Of a stretch of DNA of 64,000 nucleotides, positions 8,267 through 17,233 are shown piece by piece. The stretch is from JBGQBN01 sp041494805 (lineage in GTDB: Bacteria > Acidobacteriota > Terriglobia > Terriglobales > Acidobacteriaceae). The translations under genes and the position numbers were made by a program. Each line of letters starts with the position of its first letter. Within the stretch, counting starts at the first letter, position 1. The stretch covers positions 1 through 64,000 of the forward strand of contig JBGQBN010000015.1 in assembly GCA_041494805.1 (NCBI GenBank). Reading direction: 5' to 3'. The notes below the pieces were generated by a model, which worked only from the letters and a program-made list of their open reading frames with translations, searched no databases and was not told where the DNA came from.

Positions 8267-8311
8267 GTGCAGGTCCAGAAAGCGAACCGCTTTTTCGTGT
8301 TAAACCTAAAT

Positions 8312-8334
8312 AAAAAAAGGCGCTTACAAGCGCC
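8312..8334 (-). terminator. Intrinsic terminator of the DUF465 gene
   Basis: Stem GGCGCT/AGCGCC (8319-8324 with 8329-8334), four-base loop, followed on the minus strand by seven T and TATTT. It sits past the DUF465 gene stop (8390) and upstream of psd. Confidence 0.8.
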
Positions 8335-8389
8335 GTCGTGTGGGCGTATCAACCCGTGTATGGCCTACGCCAAGTTCAATTCGCCAGGA

Positions 8390-8623
8390 TTACGCGACCT
8401 GGTGCTGTCCCACGTGCTGCCGAAACTGCCGCTCGATCGACTCCATCTGATCCTTGAGCCGCAGCTTCAGCTTCTTCAGTCTAACTTCTTCCAGTTTTTC
8501 GTCTTCTGTGAGAAAGCGTTTCTGAGTGAGTGAATCAAGGCGTTGTGCGTGCAGCGTGTGCTCCTGTGCCAGCTTGCGAAACTCTTCATGACTGGCGAGG
8601 AGCTGGTCCCGTGGAGTTAGCAT
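8390..8623 (-). CDS. DUF465 (YdcH-like) small helical protein
   Basis: A 77-residue, highly charged helical protein beginning MLTPRDQLLASHEEFRKLAQEH and carrying the DUF465 pattern of His-Arg-Leu/Asp-rich first helix followed by a Lys-rich second helix (EEVRLKKLKLRLKDQME). DUF465 proteins are widespread and of unknown function. ATG 8623 is preceded by AGGAGGGT with 8-base spacing, clearly better than the longer frame start. It ends in a clean terminator, so it is probably a single-gene transcript or the end of the rimI unit. Confidence 0.85.
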   Translation of the reverse strand: MLTPRDQLLASHEEFRKLAQEHTLHAQRLDSLTQKRFLTEDEKLEEVRLKKLKLRLKDQMESIERQFRQHVGQHQVA

Positions 8624-8739
8624 CCAGCAGACCCTCCTACGCAATTTGTACGTCACCAACCTACCATACGACCTCGGCCGGTTCAATCCCAAATTCCATA
8701 TAAAAACTTAGACCGCCCTTACACAGCGAGTGGTGCAAC

Positions 8740-9309
8740 TCAGGGAAAACAAAGCCGGTAAACAATCGCATCTTCCTCTGGTTCGCGGTAGTACTGGGCA
8801 CGTCGACCGCTCTCCTCAAAAGCCCATTTTTCATAGAGCGCACGCGCCGCCTGGTTCGACTCCCGCACTTCAAGGAATACGGCCTCCGCACGTTGCCCGC
8901 GCGCTTGGTCAAGAAACTCGCCCAGCAGGCGCGCGCCCAGGCCGCGCCTTCGCGCAGCGCCGGAGATGGCAATGTTCTCGATCTCCCATTCTTTGTCGAG
9001 GCCGTGTGCGACGAGAAAGCCCTGCACCCTGGATTCTTCTTCAATCACAAGAGCAACCCGCCTCGTTCCTTCGTAGCGCCGGCGTCCCGGCGCCTGGGAG
9101 CCTGCCCGTCTTGCCGAAGCCCCGAACGAAGCCGAGGGGAAAGTCGAAGGGGCAGGCGTCCCGCTGGCCGCCCCGCAATCATCCGCATGCTCTGGTCCGA
9201 CAAAGATCTGCTCGTACTGCTCCCGCGACCAATGGGCTGCGGTGACGGCATGCTTCTCGAGTGCCCTCATCGCAGGAATGTCGACGGCTGTAGCGGGACG
9301 GATTCTCAC
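8740..9309 (-). CDS. rimI: Ribosomal-protein-alanine N-acetyltransferase RimI-like, with an in-frame repeat insertion
   Basis: A GNAT acetyltransferase: MRIRPATAVDIPAMRALEKH at the start, then EWEIENIAISGAARRRGLGARLL (acetyl-CoA loop R-R-x-G-x-G) and FLEVRESNQAARALYEKWAF with the closing YYxEPEEDA, all as in RimI. RimI acetylates the N-terminal Ala of S18. At 189 residues it is about 40 longer than usual: residues about 38-82 (Gly/Ala/Ser/Arg rich) interrupt the fold between the first helix pair and the first core strand and coincide with a dispersed repeat in DNA (9072-9176). The fold could tolerate a surface loop here. tsaB, its usual neighbour, lies two genes away. Confidence 0.88.
   Translation of the reverse strand: MRIRPATAVDIPAMRALEKHAVTAAHWSREQYEQIFVGPEHADDCGAASGTPAPSTFPSASFGASARRAGSQAPGRRRYEGTRRVALVIEEESRVQGFLVAHGLDKEWEIENIAISGAARRRGLGARLLGEFLDQARGQRAEAVFLEVRESNQAARALYEKWAFEESGRRAQYYREPEEDAIVYRLCFP
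9072..9176. repeat. Dispersed repeat element inserted in frame in rimI
   Basis: About 105 bp with inverted 8-bp arms (GCCTGCCC 9100-9107, GGGCAGGC 9150-9157) and direct copies of GGCGTCCCG at 9081-9089 and 9155-9163. Its wording is like intergenic repeats common in acidobacterial genomes (from general knowledge) and it has no counterpart in other RimI proteins. Confidence 0.65.
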
Positions 9310-9453
9310 GTTTCTGGCTTCGGGTCTTGTCTAACTGGGAAGTGTAGCCGGGACAAGAACGATTGATGATAGCCCAGCGCCCCGGTACGCGAAAGGACTG
9401 AGATTCTAGGGAGGCCGTCACCACGACCAAGAACGAAAAGCGATCAAGAGAAT

Positions 9454-10680
<1,227 letters not shown>

Positions 10681-10885
10681 TAACAATTTAACTTTCTGTC
10701 TGGCGTGACTGAAGCGGTGCACACGATTCCAAACGAGCACGGCAACAGCAGCAACCAGTTTCTTTGAATTACGCTGAGAACAACGGGAGGAAACAATAGG
10801 CGGGAATTCTCAGATCAGTTACTGAACCGGAGGAACCGCTCCACATGCAACCGTGGTAATAAGCGCAATTCAAGTGTACCACGGG

Positions 10886-10920
10886 CTGGTGGCCAAACCA
10901 GGAACTTTGGTCACCACCAG
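10886..10920 (-). other. Stem-loop after tsaB
   Basis: CTGGTGG (10886-10892) pairs with CCACCAG (10914-10920), with inner CCAAA/TTTGG pairing. It follows the tsaB stop on the minus strand but has no T-run, so it may be a weak terminator or only an RNA-stabilising hairpin. The remaining 10681-10954 shows no gene. Confidence 0.3.
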
Positions 10921-10954
10921 GTACCCTTTGTTGAACCAGCATGGGAGGCCATGG

Positions 10955-11629
10955 CTAGCTGCTGCTTCTGGAGAAGATCTGCGCATCCGAGCGCCGGATG
11001 TAATTCGCTTCCAGATGCTCTGGCGAGACCGTATCGCCCGCCTGAATCTTCCGCCAGCCCAGCCGCGCAATGGCATCACTGCGAGGACGGTCTATCTCCT
11101 CAACCTGAAGTCTGTTCCCCCGGGCCGCTTCTGCGACAATCTTGTCCGGCGTGATGACCGTTAGGCCAGTTGCAGCCGCCACCAACTCCTCCTGCGTGAC
11201 CAATCGCTCAGCCATCATCCTGGCGCGTTCAGCGGCAACTTCATATTCGCCCATGTAGAACTCGCTGCGGCCGGCATCCAAGGCGGCCACAACCTTGCCA
11301 CGCGAGCGGCCCGCAATGGCCACGGCCTCCAGCAACGACACCGCCGCAATCGGCTTCCCCAGGACCTCCGCCAGCGCCTTGATGGCCGCCAAGCCTACGC
11401 GCAATCCGGTGAATGAGCCCGGGCCAGAGGCCACGGCAAAGGCGCCAATCTCCTGCTTGTTAAATCCGTGTTTGGAAAGCAGGGCCACCACCTGCGGCAC
11501 CAGTTGCGCGGAAAACGTCCCCCCGGCCAAGACAACTATCTCTATCACATCGCAGCTGCCATCCGGATGGCCGCGTGCCAGCGCGATGCTGCCGTGTTTA
11601 CCCGAAGTGTCAGCGGCGAGAAGAAGCAT
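10955..11629 (-). CDS. tsaB: tRNA t6A37 biosynthesis protein TsaB
   Basis: A 224-residue ASKHA-fold protein: MLLLAADTSGKHGSIAL at the start, FAVASGPGSFTGLRVGLAAIKALAEV (the family signature) and AALDAGRSEFYMG. TsaB pairs with TsaD and TsaE to attach threonylcarbamoyl to A37 of ANN-decoding tRNAs. ATG 11629 is used because the longer frame adds 62 unrelated residues that overlap the repeat region and the epimerase gene. It follows the methylmalonyl-CoA epimerase gene by 70 bp on the same strand. Confidence 0.92.
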   Translation of the reverse strand: MLLLAADTSGKHGSIALARGHPDGSCDVIEIVVLAGGTFSAQLVPQVVALLSKHGFNKQEIGAFAVASGPGSFTGLRVGLAAIKALAEVLGKPIAAVSLLEAVAIAGRSRGKVVAALDAGRSEFYMGEYEVAAERARMMAERLVTQEELVAAATGLTVITPDKIVAEAARGNRLQVEEIDRPRSDAIARLGWRKIQAGDTVSPEHLEANYIRRSDAQIFSRSSS

Positions 11630-11659
11630 GACAGTCTCTGAAGAAGTTGATTTTGTTTT

Positions 11660-11687
11660 ATCCGTGAAGATCCGCGAAAATCCGTGG
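11660..11687. repeat. ATCCGTG/ATCCGCG triplicated word repeat
   Basis: Three imperfect copies of an ATCCGYG-AA(G/A) unit fill the gap between the epimerase gene and tsaB. Part of the window-wide set of degenerate word repeats. Confidence 0.5.
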
Positions 11688-11699
11688 CACGCTTTTGAA

Positions 11700-12095
11700 T
11701 CAGTCCGCCTCCACCAGCTCCAGCAGCACCCCACCCGCGCCCGAAGGATGCACAAAGACGTAGCGCTGCCCGCCTGCACCGATCTTAATCTCGTTCGAAA
11801 CCATCCGCACGCCATCTTTCTTCAGCCGCTCGACGGCCGCGGTCAAGTCTGGCACGCGCAGCGAGACGTGGTGCAAACCTTCGCCGCGCTTGGCGATAAA
11901 CTTCGCGATCACTGAATTCTCCGAGGTCGGCTCCAGCAGTTCCAGACGGCTCTCGCCCAGCGGCACCATCACCACGCGCACCTGCTCGCCCTCCACGACC
12001 TCTTCCGGCGAGACGCTCAGGCCCAGATTCTCGTAGATGGCCTTCGCCGCGGCCAGCGATTTCACCGCGATGCCGATATGGTCAATGCTGAACAA
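11700..12095 (-). CDS. mce: Methylmalonyl-CoA epimerase
   Basis: A 131-residue VOC-fold protein starting MFSIDHIGIAVKSLAAAKAIY, with LELLEPTSENSVIAKF, GLHHVSLRVPDL and the final metal ligand strand (GVLLELVEA). His6, His in GLHHVSL and Glu in LLELVE are the expected cobalt/zinc ligands. It interconverts (R)- and (S)-methylmalonyl-CoA in propionyl-CoA breakdown. The start is TTG 12095, immediately after the meaB TGA; no ATG exists in frame and GGAGAAAAG lies just upstream, inside the end of meaB. Full family length. Confidence 0.93.
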   Translation of the reverse strand: MFSIDHIGIAVKSLAAAKAIYENLGLSVSPEEVVEGEQVRVVMVPLGESRLELLEPTSENSVIAKFIAKRGEGLHHVSLRVPDLTAAVERLKKDGVRMVSNEIKIGAGGQRYVFVHPSGAGGVLLELVEAD

Positions 12096-13088
12096 TCAAC
12101 TTTTCTCCAGCTTGCCGACAATCTCTTCCACCAGCGTGTAGGGATCGCGCTTGTGCCCGGCCACTTCCGCGGCGTAACGGGCCAGATTGCCGTCCGCCAT
12201 GTGTGCACGCGCCTTGTCCAGCAGGGCGTCGCGCAGCATCTCGACGAGCCGCTCCTGCCAGTTCTCGATAGTACGCTTGAGAACCAGGTTTTCTTTTTGC
12301 AGATAAGTCTCGTACTCGGCAATGACAGCAGCCAGCTCCTGGATTCCACTGCCTTCGCTGGCCACAGTCTTCACAATCGGGGGCGTCCAATTGTCGCTGC
12401 GCACGGCCAGCGACTGGAGCGCGCGTATTTCACGTTCGACCGCCTCGGCGCCTTCGCGGTCGCTCTTGTTGATCACGAAGATGTCGGCGATCTCCATGAT
12501 GCCGGCCTTGATGGTCTGCACATCGTCGCCCATGCCCGGCACCAAAATCACAACCGTGACATCCGCCAGGCGCACAATATCCACTTCATCCTGGCCGACA
12601 CCGACGGTTTCAATCATGATGATGTCGCGGCCCGAGGCATCAAGCACCGTCGCCACATCCGCCGTAGTGCGAGCCAATCCCCCCAGCGAGCCGCGCGTGG
12701 CCATGCTGCGAATGTAAATTCCCGGGTCGGAAAAGTGTTCTTGCATGCGGATGCGGTCGCCGAGGATGGCACCGCCGGTATATGGGCTGGTGGGATCGAC
12801 CGCGATAATGCCTACCGTGCGATTGTCTTTGCGGTAGAACCTGGCCAACTGGTCGACCAGCGTGCTCTTGCCGGCGCCAGGGGGGCCGGTCAATCCTAGA
12901 ACCCTGGCGCGTCCGCTGTGTGGGAACAGAGTCTTGAGCAGTTCCGACCAGCCGGGGCTGCGGTTCTCGACCGTGCTGATGGCGCGCGACAAAGCTCGGG
13001 CATCGCCCTTGCGCAACTGCCCAGTCAAGGTTTGGAGGTCTTGATTCAGACTGACAGTGTAAAGCACGCAGAGTGAGACTGGAAACAT
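12096..13088 (-). CDS. meaB: Methylmalonyl-CoA mutase-associated GTPase MeaB
   Basis: A 330-residue G3E GTPase: Walker A GPPGAGKSTLVD, switch region AVDPTSPYTGGAILGDRIRM, Walker B region MIETVGVGQDEVDI and the base-specificity motif NKSD. MeaB loads and protects adenosylcobalamin-dependent methylmalonyl-CoA mutase. The next gene is the epimerase, so the two are one functional unit; the mutase subunits are not in this window. ATG 13088 follows a TTG that could also serve; the first 10-15 residues are poorly conserved in the family. Confidence 0.93.
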   Translation of the reverse strand: MFPVSLCVLYTVSLNQDLQTLTGQLRKGDARALSRAISTVENRSPGWSELLKTLFPHSGRARVLGLTGPPGAGKSTLVDQLARFYRKDNRTVGIIAVDPTSPYTGGAILGDRIRMQEHFSDPGIYIRSMATRGSLGGLARTTADVATVLDASGRDIIMIETVGVGQDEVDIVRLADVTVVILVPGMGDDVQTIKAGIMEIADIFVINKSDREGAEAVEREIRALQSLAVRSDNWTPPIVKTVASEGSGIQELAAVIAEYETYLQKENLVLKRTIENWQERLVEMLRDALLDKARAHMADGNLARYAAEVAGHKRDPYTLVEEIVGKLEKS

Positions 13089-13121
13089 CAATGCGACCCA
13101 GGTGGAGGTCTACTCTAGGCC

Positions 13122-14117
13122 TCAGCCAAACGCATCAGGCAACTCGTCGGCAAGGGAAAATGGACAATACGTAATTGGAAGCTCGAACTCTGAGCGCAGT
13201 AAGCTCATGTACGCCGATACCTCGGTGGTAAGCGGCGCGGGGGCGACTATAAAAAGCTCAACGCCACCATCCCTCGAACTGGGATGGAAGTACGCGTATT
13301 CGAGGATTTGGCCCAGGCCCTTCCGAATCGCGAGTCTGGCATCAGCGTCGGACTTGATCTCGATTAGAATCCTCCGCTTGCCGTCGCTAACCGAGATGTC
13401 CACAAAGTCTTCTTCGCGAAGTACTCCGTCTTTCCCAAAGCGAGCCTTAAGCAGTTCCAAGAGCTGTCCCTGTAGCGCAGCGTGAATCGGATCGTAAATG
13501 ACACCGGGGTGGCCGGAGCGTGTGATCGTTTGGACCGAGGGTGGCACTGTGGTGCCCTTACGGCGTTGCCATTGCCCGATAATTGCTTTTCGGTCAGCCC
13601 TTACTAGCTTGTAGCGGCTGAACTTAGAAACAAGATCGGAACGTCGAGCGAGACGCGGCGGCTGATAGAGGTCGACGTCAGTACGGCGAAACCGGACGTT
13701 GAACAGCAGGGACGCGTCGTTCAGCCTGGACGCATCACCACCGACCTTCTTGATCTGATCCCGCATGCTCTCAAACCAACCCAGTTTCTTGTAGTGCTTG
13801 AGGGCTGCCTTTACCTGCGCAGGCATCAACACCTCGCAACTCCTGATCTCACCGACGTAAACTCTATCGTGATTTTGATTGATTGAGTACAGCAGGATCT
13901 CTAATGTCTCGCCCTCCATTTTCCTAAAGGAGTTACTCACTGGCTGCAAGAATGCATAGTGGTAGTCATCAATCAGCCACGCAAAATTGAAAAGCCACTC
14001 CTCGTGACCGAAGCCTGTGCTCGTTACATAGCTGCCTTTTTCGAGCTCTTTCGCCTCCCCGGATGGAAAGACCCACCCATACGAGTTCCAACAGATGCGT
14101 GCACAACATCTTTTCAT
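13122..14117 (-). CDS. Two-domain protein with PD-(D/E)XK nuclease-like C-terminus
   Basis: I do not recognise a named family. The 331-residue protein has an N-terminal globular domain with GFGHEEWLFNFAWL at residues 35-48, then a basic middle region (about 150-200), then a C-terminal domain with the order expected of a PD-(D/E)XK nuclease: Glu221 in a leading helix (QGQLLELL), Asp240 (DFVDISV), Glu253-x-Lys255 (LIEIK) and Gln270-x3-Tyr274 (GQILEY). The Q-x3-Y pattern is typical of several restriction and phage nucleases. Sensor domain plus nuclease suggests a modification-dependent endonuclease, but that is inference. ATG 14117 is preferred; the open frame upstream overlaps the small gene. 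It splits the acyl-CoA dehydrogenase/meaB unit and looks less GC-rich than its neighbours by eye. Confidence 0.65.
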   Translation of the reverse strand: MKRCCARICWNSYGWVFPSGEAKELEKGSYVTSTGFGHEEWLFNFAWLIDDYHYAFLQPVSNSFRKMEGETLEILLYSINQNHDRVYVGEIRSCEVLMPAQVKAALKHYKKLGWFESMRDQIKKVGGDASRLNDASLLFNVRFRRTDVDLYQPPRLARRSDLVSKFSRYKLVRADRKAIIGQWQRRKGTTVPPSVQTITRSGHPGVIYDPIHAALQGQLLELLKARFGKDGVLREEDFVDISVSDGKRRILIEIKSDADARLAIRKGLGQILEYAYFHPSSRDGGVELFIVAPAPLTTEVSAYMSLLRSEFELPITYCPFSLADELPDAFG

Positions 14118-14161
14118 TGCGACACCTATTCGACCGCACGGGCCGTCCGCGCGATCGTCGG

Positions 14162-14317
14162 TTATATTAGGTCGTCCGAGCGCTCTTCCGCCGGAAACTG
14201 GGACGCCGCGAACTCCCCCCATGCGCGGCCCTCGGCAATCTCCTCGGCGGTAAGCGAGTCGTAATAGCGGGTGACCGCGGCGGAAATCTCCTCTAACTCC
14301 TTCTCTTCTTCTTTCAT
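14162..14317 (-). CDS. Small acidic protein, antitoxin-like, upstream of the nuclease-like gene
   Basis: A 51-residue frame from ATG 14317 to TAA 14162, opening MKEEEKELEEISAAVTRYYD and continuing SLTAEEIAEGRAWGEFAA. It is strongly acidic at the start and predicted helical. The start lies 7 bp after the acyl-CoA dehydrogenase stop and the stop lies 44 bp before the nuclease-like gene, all on one strand. The composition, size and place recall small antitoxin or immunity proteins, but no family can be proven here. The ribosome binding site is weak and may lie in the end of the upstream gene (AAGGAC). Confidence 0.55.
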   Translation of the reverse strand: MKEEEKELEEISAAVTRYYDSLTAEEIAEGRAWGEFAASQFPAEERSDDLI

Positions 14318-14324
14318 TAGCTCG

Positions 14325-15467
14325 TTAGTCCTTCAGCAATTGCCGGGCAATCACCAACCTCTGAATCTCACTCGTCCCCTCACCAATCGTGCACAATTTG
14401 ACGTCGCGATAAAACTTCTCCGCCGGATAATCCTTGATAAACCCATACCCGCCGTGAATCTGCACGCCCTCATTGGCGCAGCGGACAGCCACTTCGCTGG
14501 CGTAAAGCTTGGCCATTGAAGATTCCAAAGTCGTATTCATTCCCGCGTCTTTCATGGATGCCGCCCGCAACGTCAGCAGTTTAGCGGCTTCGATCTCGGT
14601 CGCCATGTCGGCCAGCTTCCACTGGATCGCCTGGAAATCGCTGATCGCCTTGCCGAACTGTTTGCGTTGCTTGGAATATTTCAGCGCCGCTTCGTAGGCC
14701 CCTTCAGCCATGCCCAGCGACAGCGCCGCGATGGAAATGCGGCCGCCGTCCAGCACCTGCATGGCGTCAATGAATCCGTCGCCTGCTTTGCCCAGGAGAT
14801 TCTCCGCCGGGATGGCGCAGTCTTCGAAAATCAGCTCCGCGGTGTCACTGGCCCGCAGGCCAAGCTTGTTTTCTTTCTTCCCCGGACGAAATCCCTTGGT
14901 TCCCTTCTCCACCACAAACGCCGAGAGCCCATGGGTGTGCGCAGCGCGGTCGGTTACAGCGATCACCACCACGGCGTCGGCGTAGTGCCCATTGGTGCAG
15001 AAGGTCTTGGTTCCATTCAGCATCCAGGTATTCCCTTTGCGCACCGCGGTCATGCGCGCGCTGCCCGCATCCGAACCTGAAGACGGCTCGGTCAGACCCC
15101 AGGCGCCGATGTACTCTCCGGTGGCCAACTTGCTGACGTACTTCTTCTTTTGCGCCTCGGTGCCCACCAGGAAAATGTGGTTGGAACACAAGGAAGTGTG
15201 CGCCGCCATGATGATGCCCACCGAACCGTCCACGCGCGACAGTTCTTCGATGGCGGTCACGTACTCGACGTATCCCATCCCCGCACCACCGTACTCGGAC
15301 GGAAATATCGTACCCAACAGGCCCAGCTTGCCCAGTTCCTTGACGGTGGCCATGGGAAAGTCGCCGGCCTCGTCCCACGTCATGACGTTGGGAGCGATTT
15401 CGCGCGTGGCAAACTCGCGCACGCTCTTCTTCAGTTGAAGCTGTTCTTCATTGAGTTGGAAGTCCAA
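14325..15467 (-). CDS. Acyl-CoA dehydrogenase
   Basis: A 380-residue FAD enzyme of the short/branched-chain group. MDFQLNEEQLQLKKSVREFA leads the N-terminal helical domain, AWGLTEPSSGSDAG is the FAD/substrate signature, RKQFGKAISDFQAIQWKLADM and QIHGGYGFIKDYPAEKFYRD close the C-terminal domain. The catalytic base is the Glu in IGEGTSEIQR near residue 365, the place used by short-chain, butyryl-type and glutaryl-type enzymes. With meaB and the epimerase downstream it most likely serves branched-chain amino acid or propionate/fatty acid degradation. Complete. Confidence 0.93.
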   Translation of the reverse strand: MDFQLNEEQLQLKKSVREFATREIAPNVMTWDEAGDFPMATVKELGKLGLLGTIFPSEYGGAGMGYVEYVTAIEELSRVDGSVGIIMAAHTSLCSNHIFLVGTEAQKKKYVSKLATGEYIGAWGLTEPSSGSDAGSARMTAVRKGNTWMLNGTKTFCTNGHYADAVVVIAVTDRAAHTHGLSAFVVEKGTKGFRPGKKENKLGLRASDTAELIFEDCAIPAENLLGKAGDGFIDAMQVLDGGRISIAALSLGMAEGAYEAALKYSKQRKQFGKAISDFQAIQWKLADMATEIEAAKLLTLRAASMKDAGMNTTLESSMAKLYASEVAVRCANEGVQIHGGYGFIKDYPAEKFYRDVKLCTIGEGTSEIQRLVIARQLLKD

Positions 15468-15634
15468 AAGTCCGTCTCCGTTCCGCCTGCAATCTCTTGC
15501 GCCACCCCGCGCGGCGATGCGTAGCGTGGAACATTCGATTAGAACACAGCCATATGACGGGGAAAAGTTACTGCCGGAGCGTTAGAAAGCAGATTGGGAA
15601 AACCAACCGACCGTCTGGTAGTGAGCGAATACGT

Positions 15635-15913
15635 CTATGCCGATTTCCTCGCGCCGGTACCGAAGATCTTGCGCGCCATCCACACTGGCGCCACAAACAC
15701 GTGGGCCGGATTGGTGAGAAACGCCGGCTTGTTGCCCTCGATCAGGTGGCCCAGCCAGGCCAGAGCGAACGCCGTCGGGATCAGCAGAAGACCGATCACC
15801 CAGTGGAACCAGACGACGATGATTGAGGAAAAACCGACCGGGATCGCAATCATGTGCAGCGCGCGATTGATGGGATGGTTGTGTGCGCCGTCGTAGTGCG
15901 AGTACAAACCCAT
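15635..15913 (-). CDS. DUF962/Mpo1-like membrane protein
   Basis: A 92-residue protein with HYDGAHNHPINRALHMIAIP, two hydrophobic segments (residues 20-60) and HLIEGNKPAFLTNPAHVF, which together are the DUF962 pattern (conserved His and GNxPA). The yeast relative Mpo1 is an Fe-dependent dioxygenase acting on 2-hydroxy fatty acids; whether this small bacterial form is active is unknown. ATG 15913 is chosen over an earlier ATG because family members start close to the HYxxxH motif. Single gene; 15468-15634 upstream of the next unit shows nothing. Confidence 0.8.
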   Translation of the reverse strand: MGLYSHYDGAHNHPINRALHMIAIPVGFSSIIVVWFHWVIGLLLIPTAFALAWLGHLIEGNKPAFLTNPAHVFVAPVWMARKIFGTGARKSA

Positions 15914-15973
15914 GGAGCACCGCCAGCGTCGGATCAATACCGACGGAAATTATACGCCCGTCTTTTGCCTAAC

Positions 15974-17158
15974 TCATCCCGCGTTCTCAGGGACAGAAAC
16001 GAACTGCTCGAATACCTCATTCGAAAGCAGCCTTCCGCGCGGCGTCAATCGAACGACGTCGCCTTGCCGCTCGAGTAATCCACTCTCGATGAACTCCGAC
16101 ATCGCCGGGGAGAAGCCGGCGATTGCCGCCTCTCCGAACTCTGCTGCTGCCTTTCGCAGGTCCACGCCCTGCGTGAGCCGCAAGCCCAAAAAGAATGTCT
16201 CCTCCAGGGCCGCTGCCTTGGAAACCAGCGTGCGCTGAAGAGGTACCCCGGCAACATATTCCTCCAGCGACGCCGGCGTGGAGAACCGGACAGCAGCACC
16301 GTCGTCTGCACGCGCGAGCATCGAGTGCGCATCCACCCCAAACCCCAGATACGGCCGGCGGGTCCAGTATTTCAGGTTGTGCTGTGACTCGTATCCCTCA
16401 CGCGCGAAATTGGAAATCTCGTACTGCTGCACGCCGGCGGCATTCAACCGCTCGCACGCCCTTTCGTAAAAATCGGCAGTGATGTCGTCGTCGGGAACGA
16501 AGTGCGCATGATATCGTGTACCGCCTGCGATCAGTTCGCGGCCGAGACGGGAGTCTTCGTCCACCTCCAGCATGTACACGCTGATGTGGGGCACGCCGGA
16601 CGCGATGGCTTCCGCGAGTGAGAACTCCCAGCTCTCCACGGTCTGGTGCGGAAGGCCGGCAATGAGATCAATGTTGAGGTTGGAAATTCCGGTGGCGCGC
16701 AGGCGTGCAATATCGTCGAGCACGGTTGCGCGCTTGTGCAGGCGCCCGACCGACGCCGCCTCGAGGTCAACGAATGACTGCACACCCAGGCTAACGCGGT
16801 TTACGCCACAGCGCAGGAGAGTTTCGAGCACGGGCGGTGTCAGCGTGCCTGGGGCGCATTCAACGGTGATCTCCGCCTTGGGATGGATCTCGAAATTTTG
16901 CGAAATGGTGACAAACAGTCGCTCCAGCTGGGTTATATCCAGTATCGTGGGAGTGCCGCCGCCAAGGTACACGGAGTCCACAACCCGCTCGACGGATCCG
17001 CCTATTTTCTCGGCGTGGGGGGATGCGCCTGCAATGTCGGCGCAGGCGCGGTCGATATAGCGCTGAAAAATGGCGCGAGAAAAGACGTCGGAGGCAAAGT
17101 TGCAGTAGCTGCATTTGGTGCCGCAGAACGGCACCGAGATGTAGAGGCCCAGGGGCAT
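15974..17158 (-). CDS. hemW: Radical SAM heme chaperone HemW
   Basis: A 394-residue radical SAM protein: PFCGTKCSYCNFAS carries the Cys-x3-Cys-x2-Cys cluster site, followed by SVYLGGGTPTIL and ECAPGTLTPPVLETLLRCGVNRVSLGVQSF as in HemN/HemW. It ends with the winged-helix-like C-terminal domain (LERQGDVVRLTPRGRLLSNEVFEQF). The Cys-x3-Cys-x2-Cys-x-F form fits HemW, a heme-trafficking protein, rather than the true coproporphyrinogen dehydrogenase HemN. Divergent from the ketosynthase gene, 75 bp apart. Confidence 0.92.
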   Translation of the reverse strand: MPLGLYISVPFCGTKCSYCNFASDVFSRAIFQRYIDRACADIAGASPHAEKIGGSVERVVDSVYLGGGTPTILDITQLERLFVTISQNFEIHPKAEITVECAPGTLTPPVLETLLRCGVNRVSLGVQSFVDLEAASVGRLHKRATVLDDIARLRATGISNLNIDLIAGLPHQTVESWEFSLAEAIASGVPHISVYMLEVDEDSRLGRELIAGGTRYHAHFVPDDDITADFYERACERLNAAGVQQYEISNFAREGYESQHNLKYWTRRPYLGFGVDAHSMLARADDGAAVRFSTPASLEEYVAGVPLQRTLVSKAAALEETFFLGLRLTQGVDLRKAAAEFGEAAIAGFSPAMSEFIESGLLERQGDVVRLTPRGRLLSNEVFEQFVSVPENAG

Positions 17159-17233
17159 GCAGGACGATTATCGCACCTGGCCTGGGCAGCCATCCGACTA
17201 GTGGCAACCTTTAAGAAACGGGCCAAGGATCAT

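Noticed and set aside
8840..8870. GGTTCGACTCC, a tRNA T-arm-like phrase
   Set aside because: It is within rimI (the conserved EVRESNQAA segment); no acceptor stem, anticodon arm or D arm surrounds it.
16883..17233. A longer N-terminus for the ketosynthase (117 extra residues)
   Set aside because: It is antisense to hemW; the normal family N-terminus begins at 17234.
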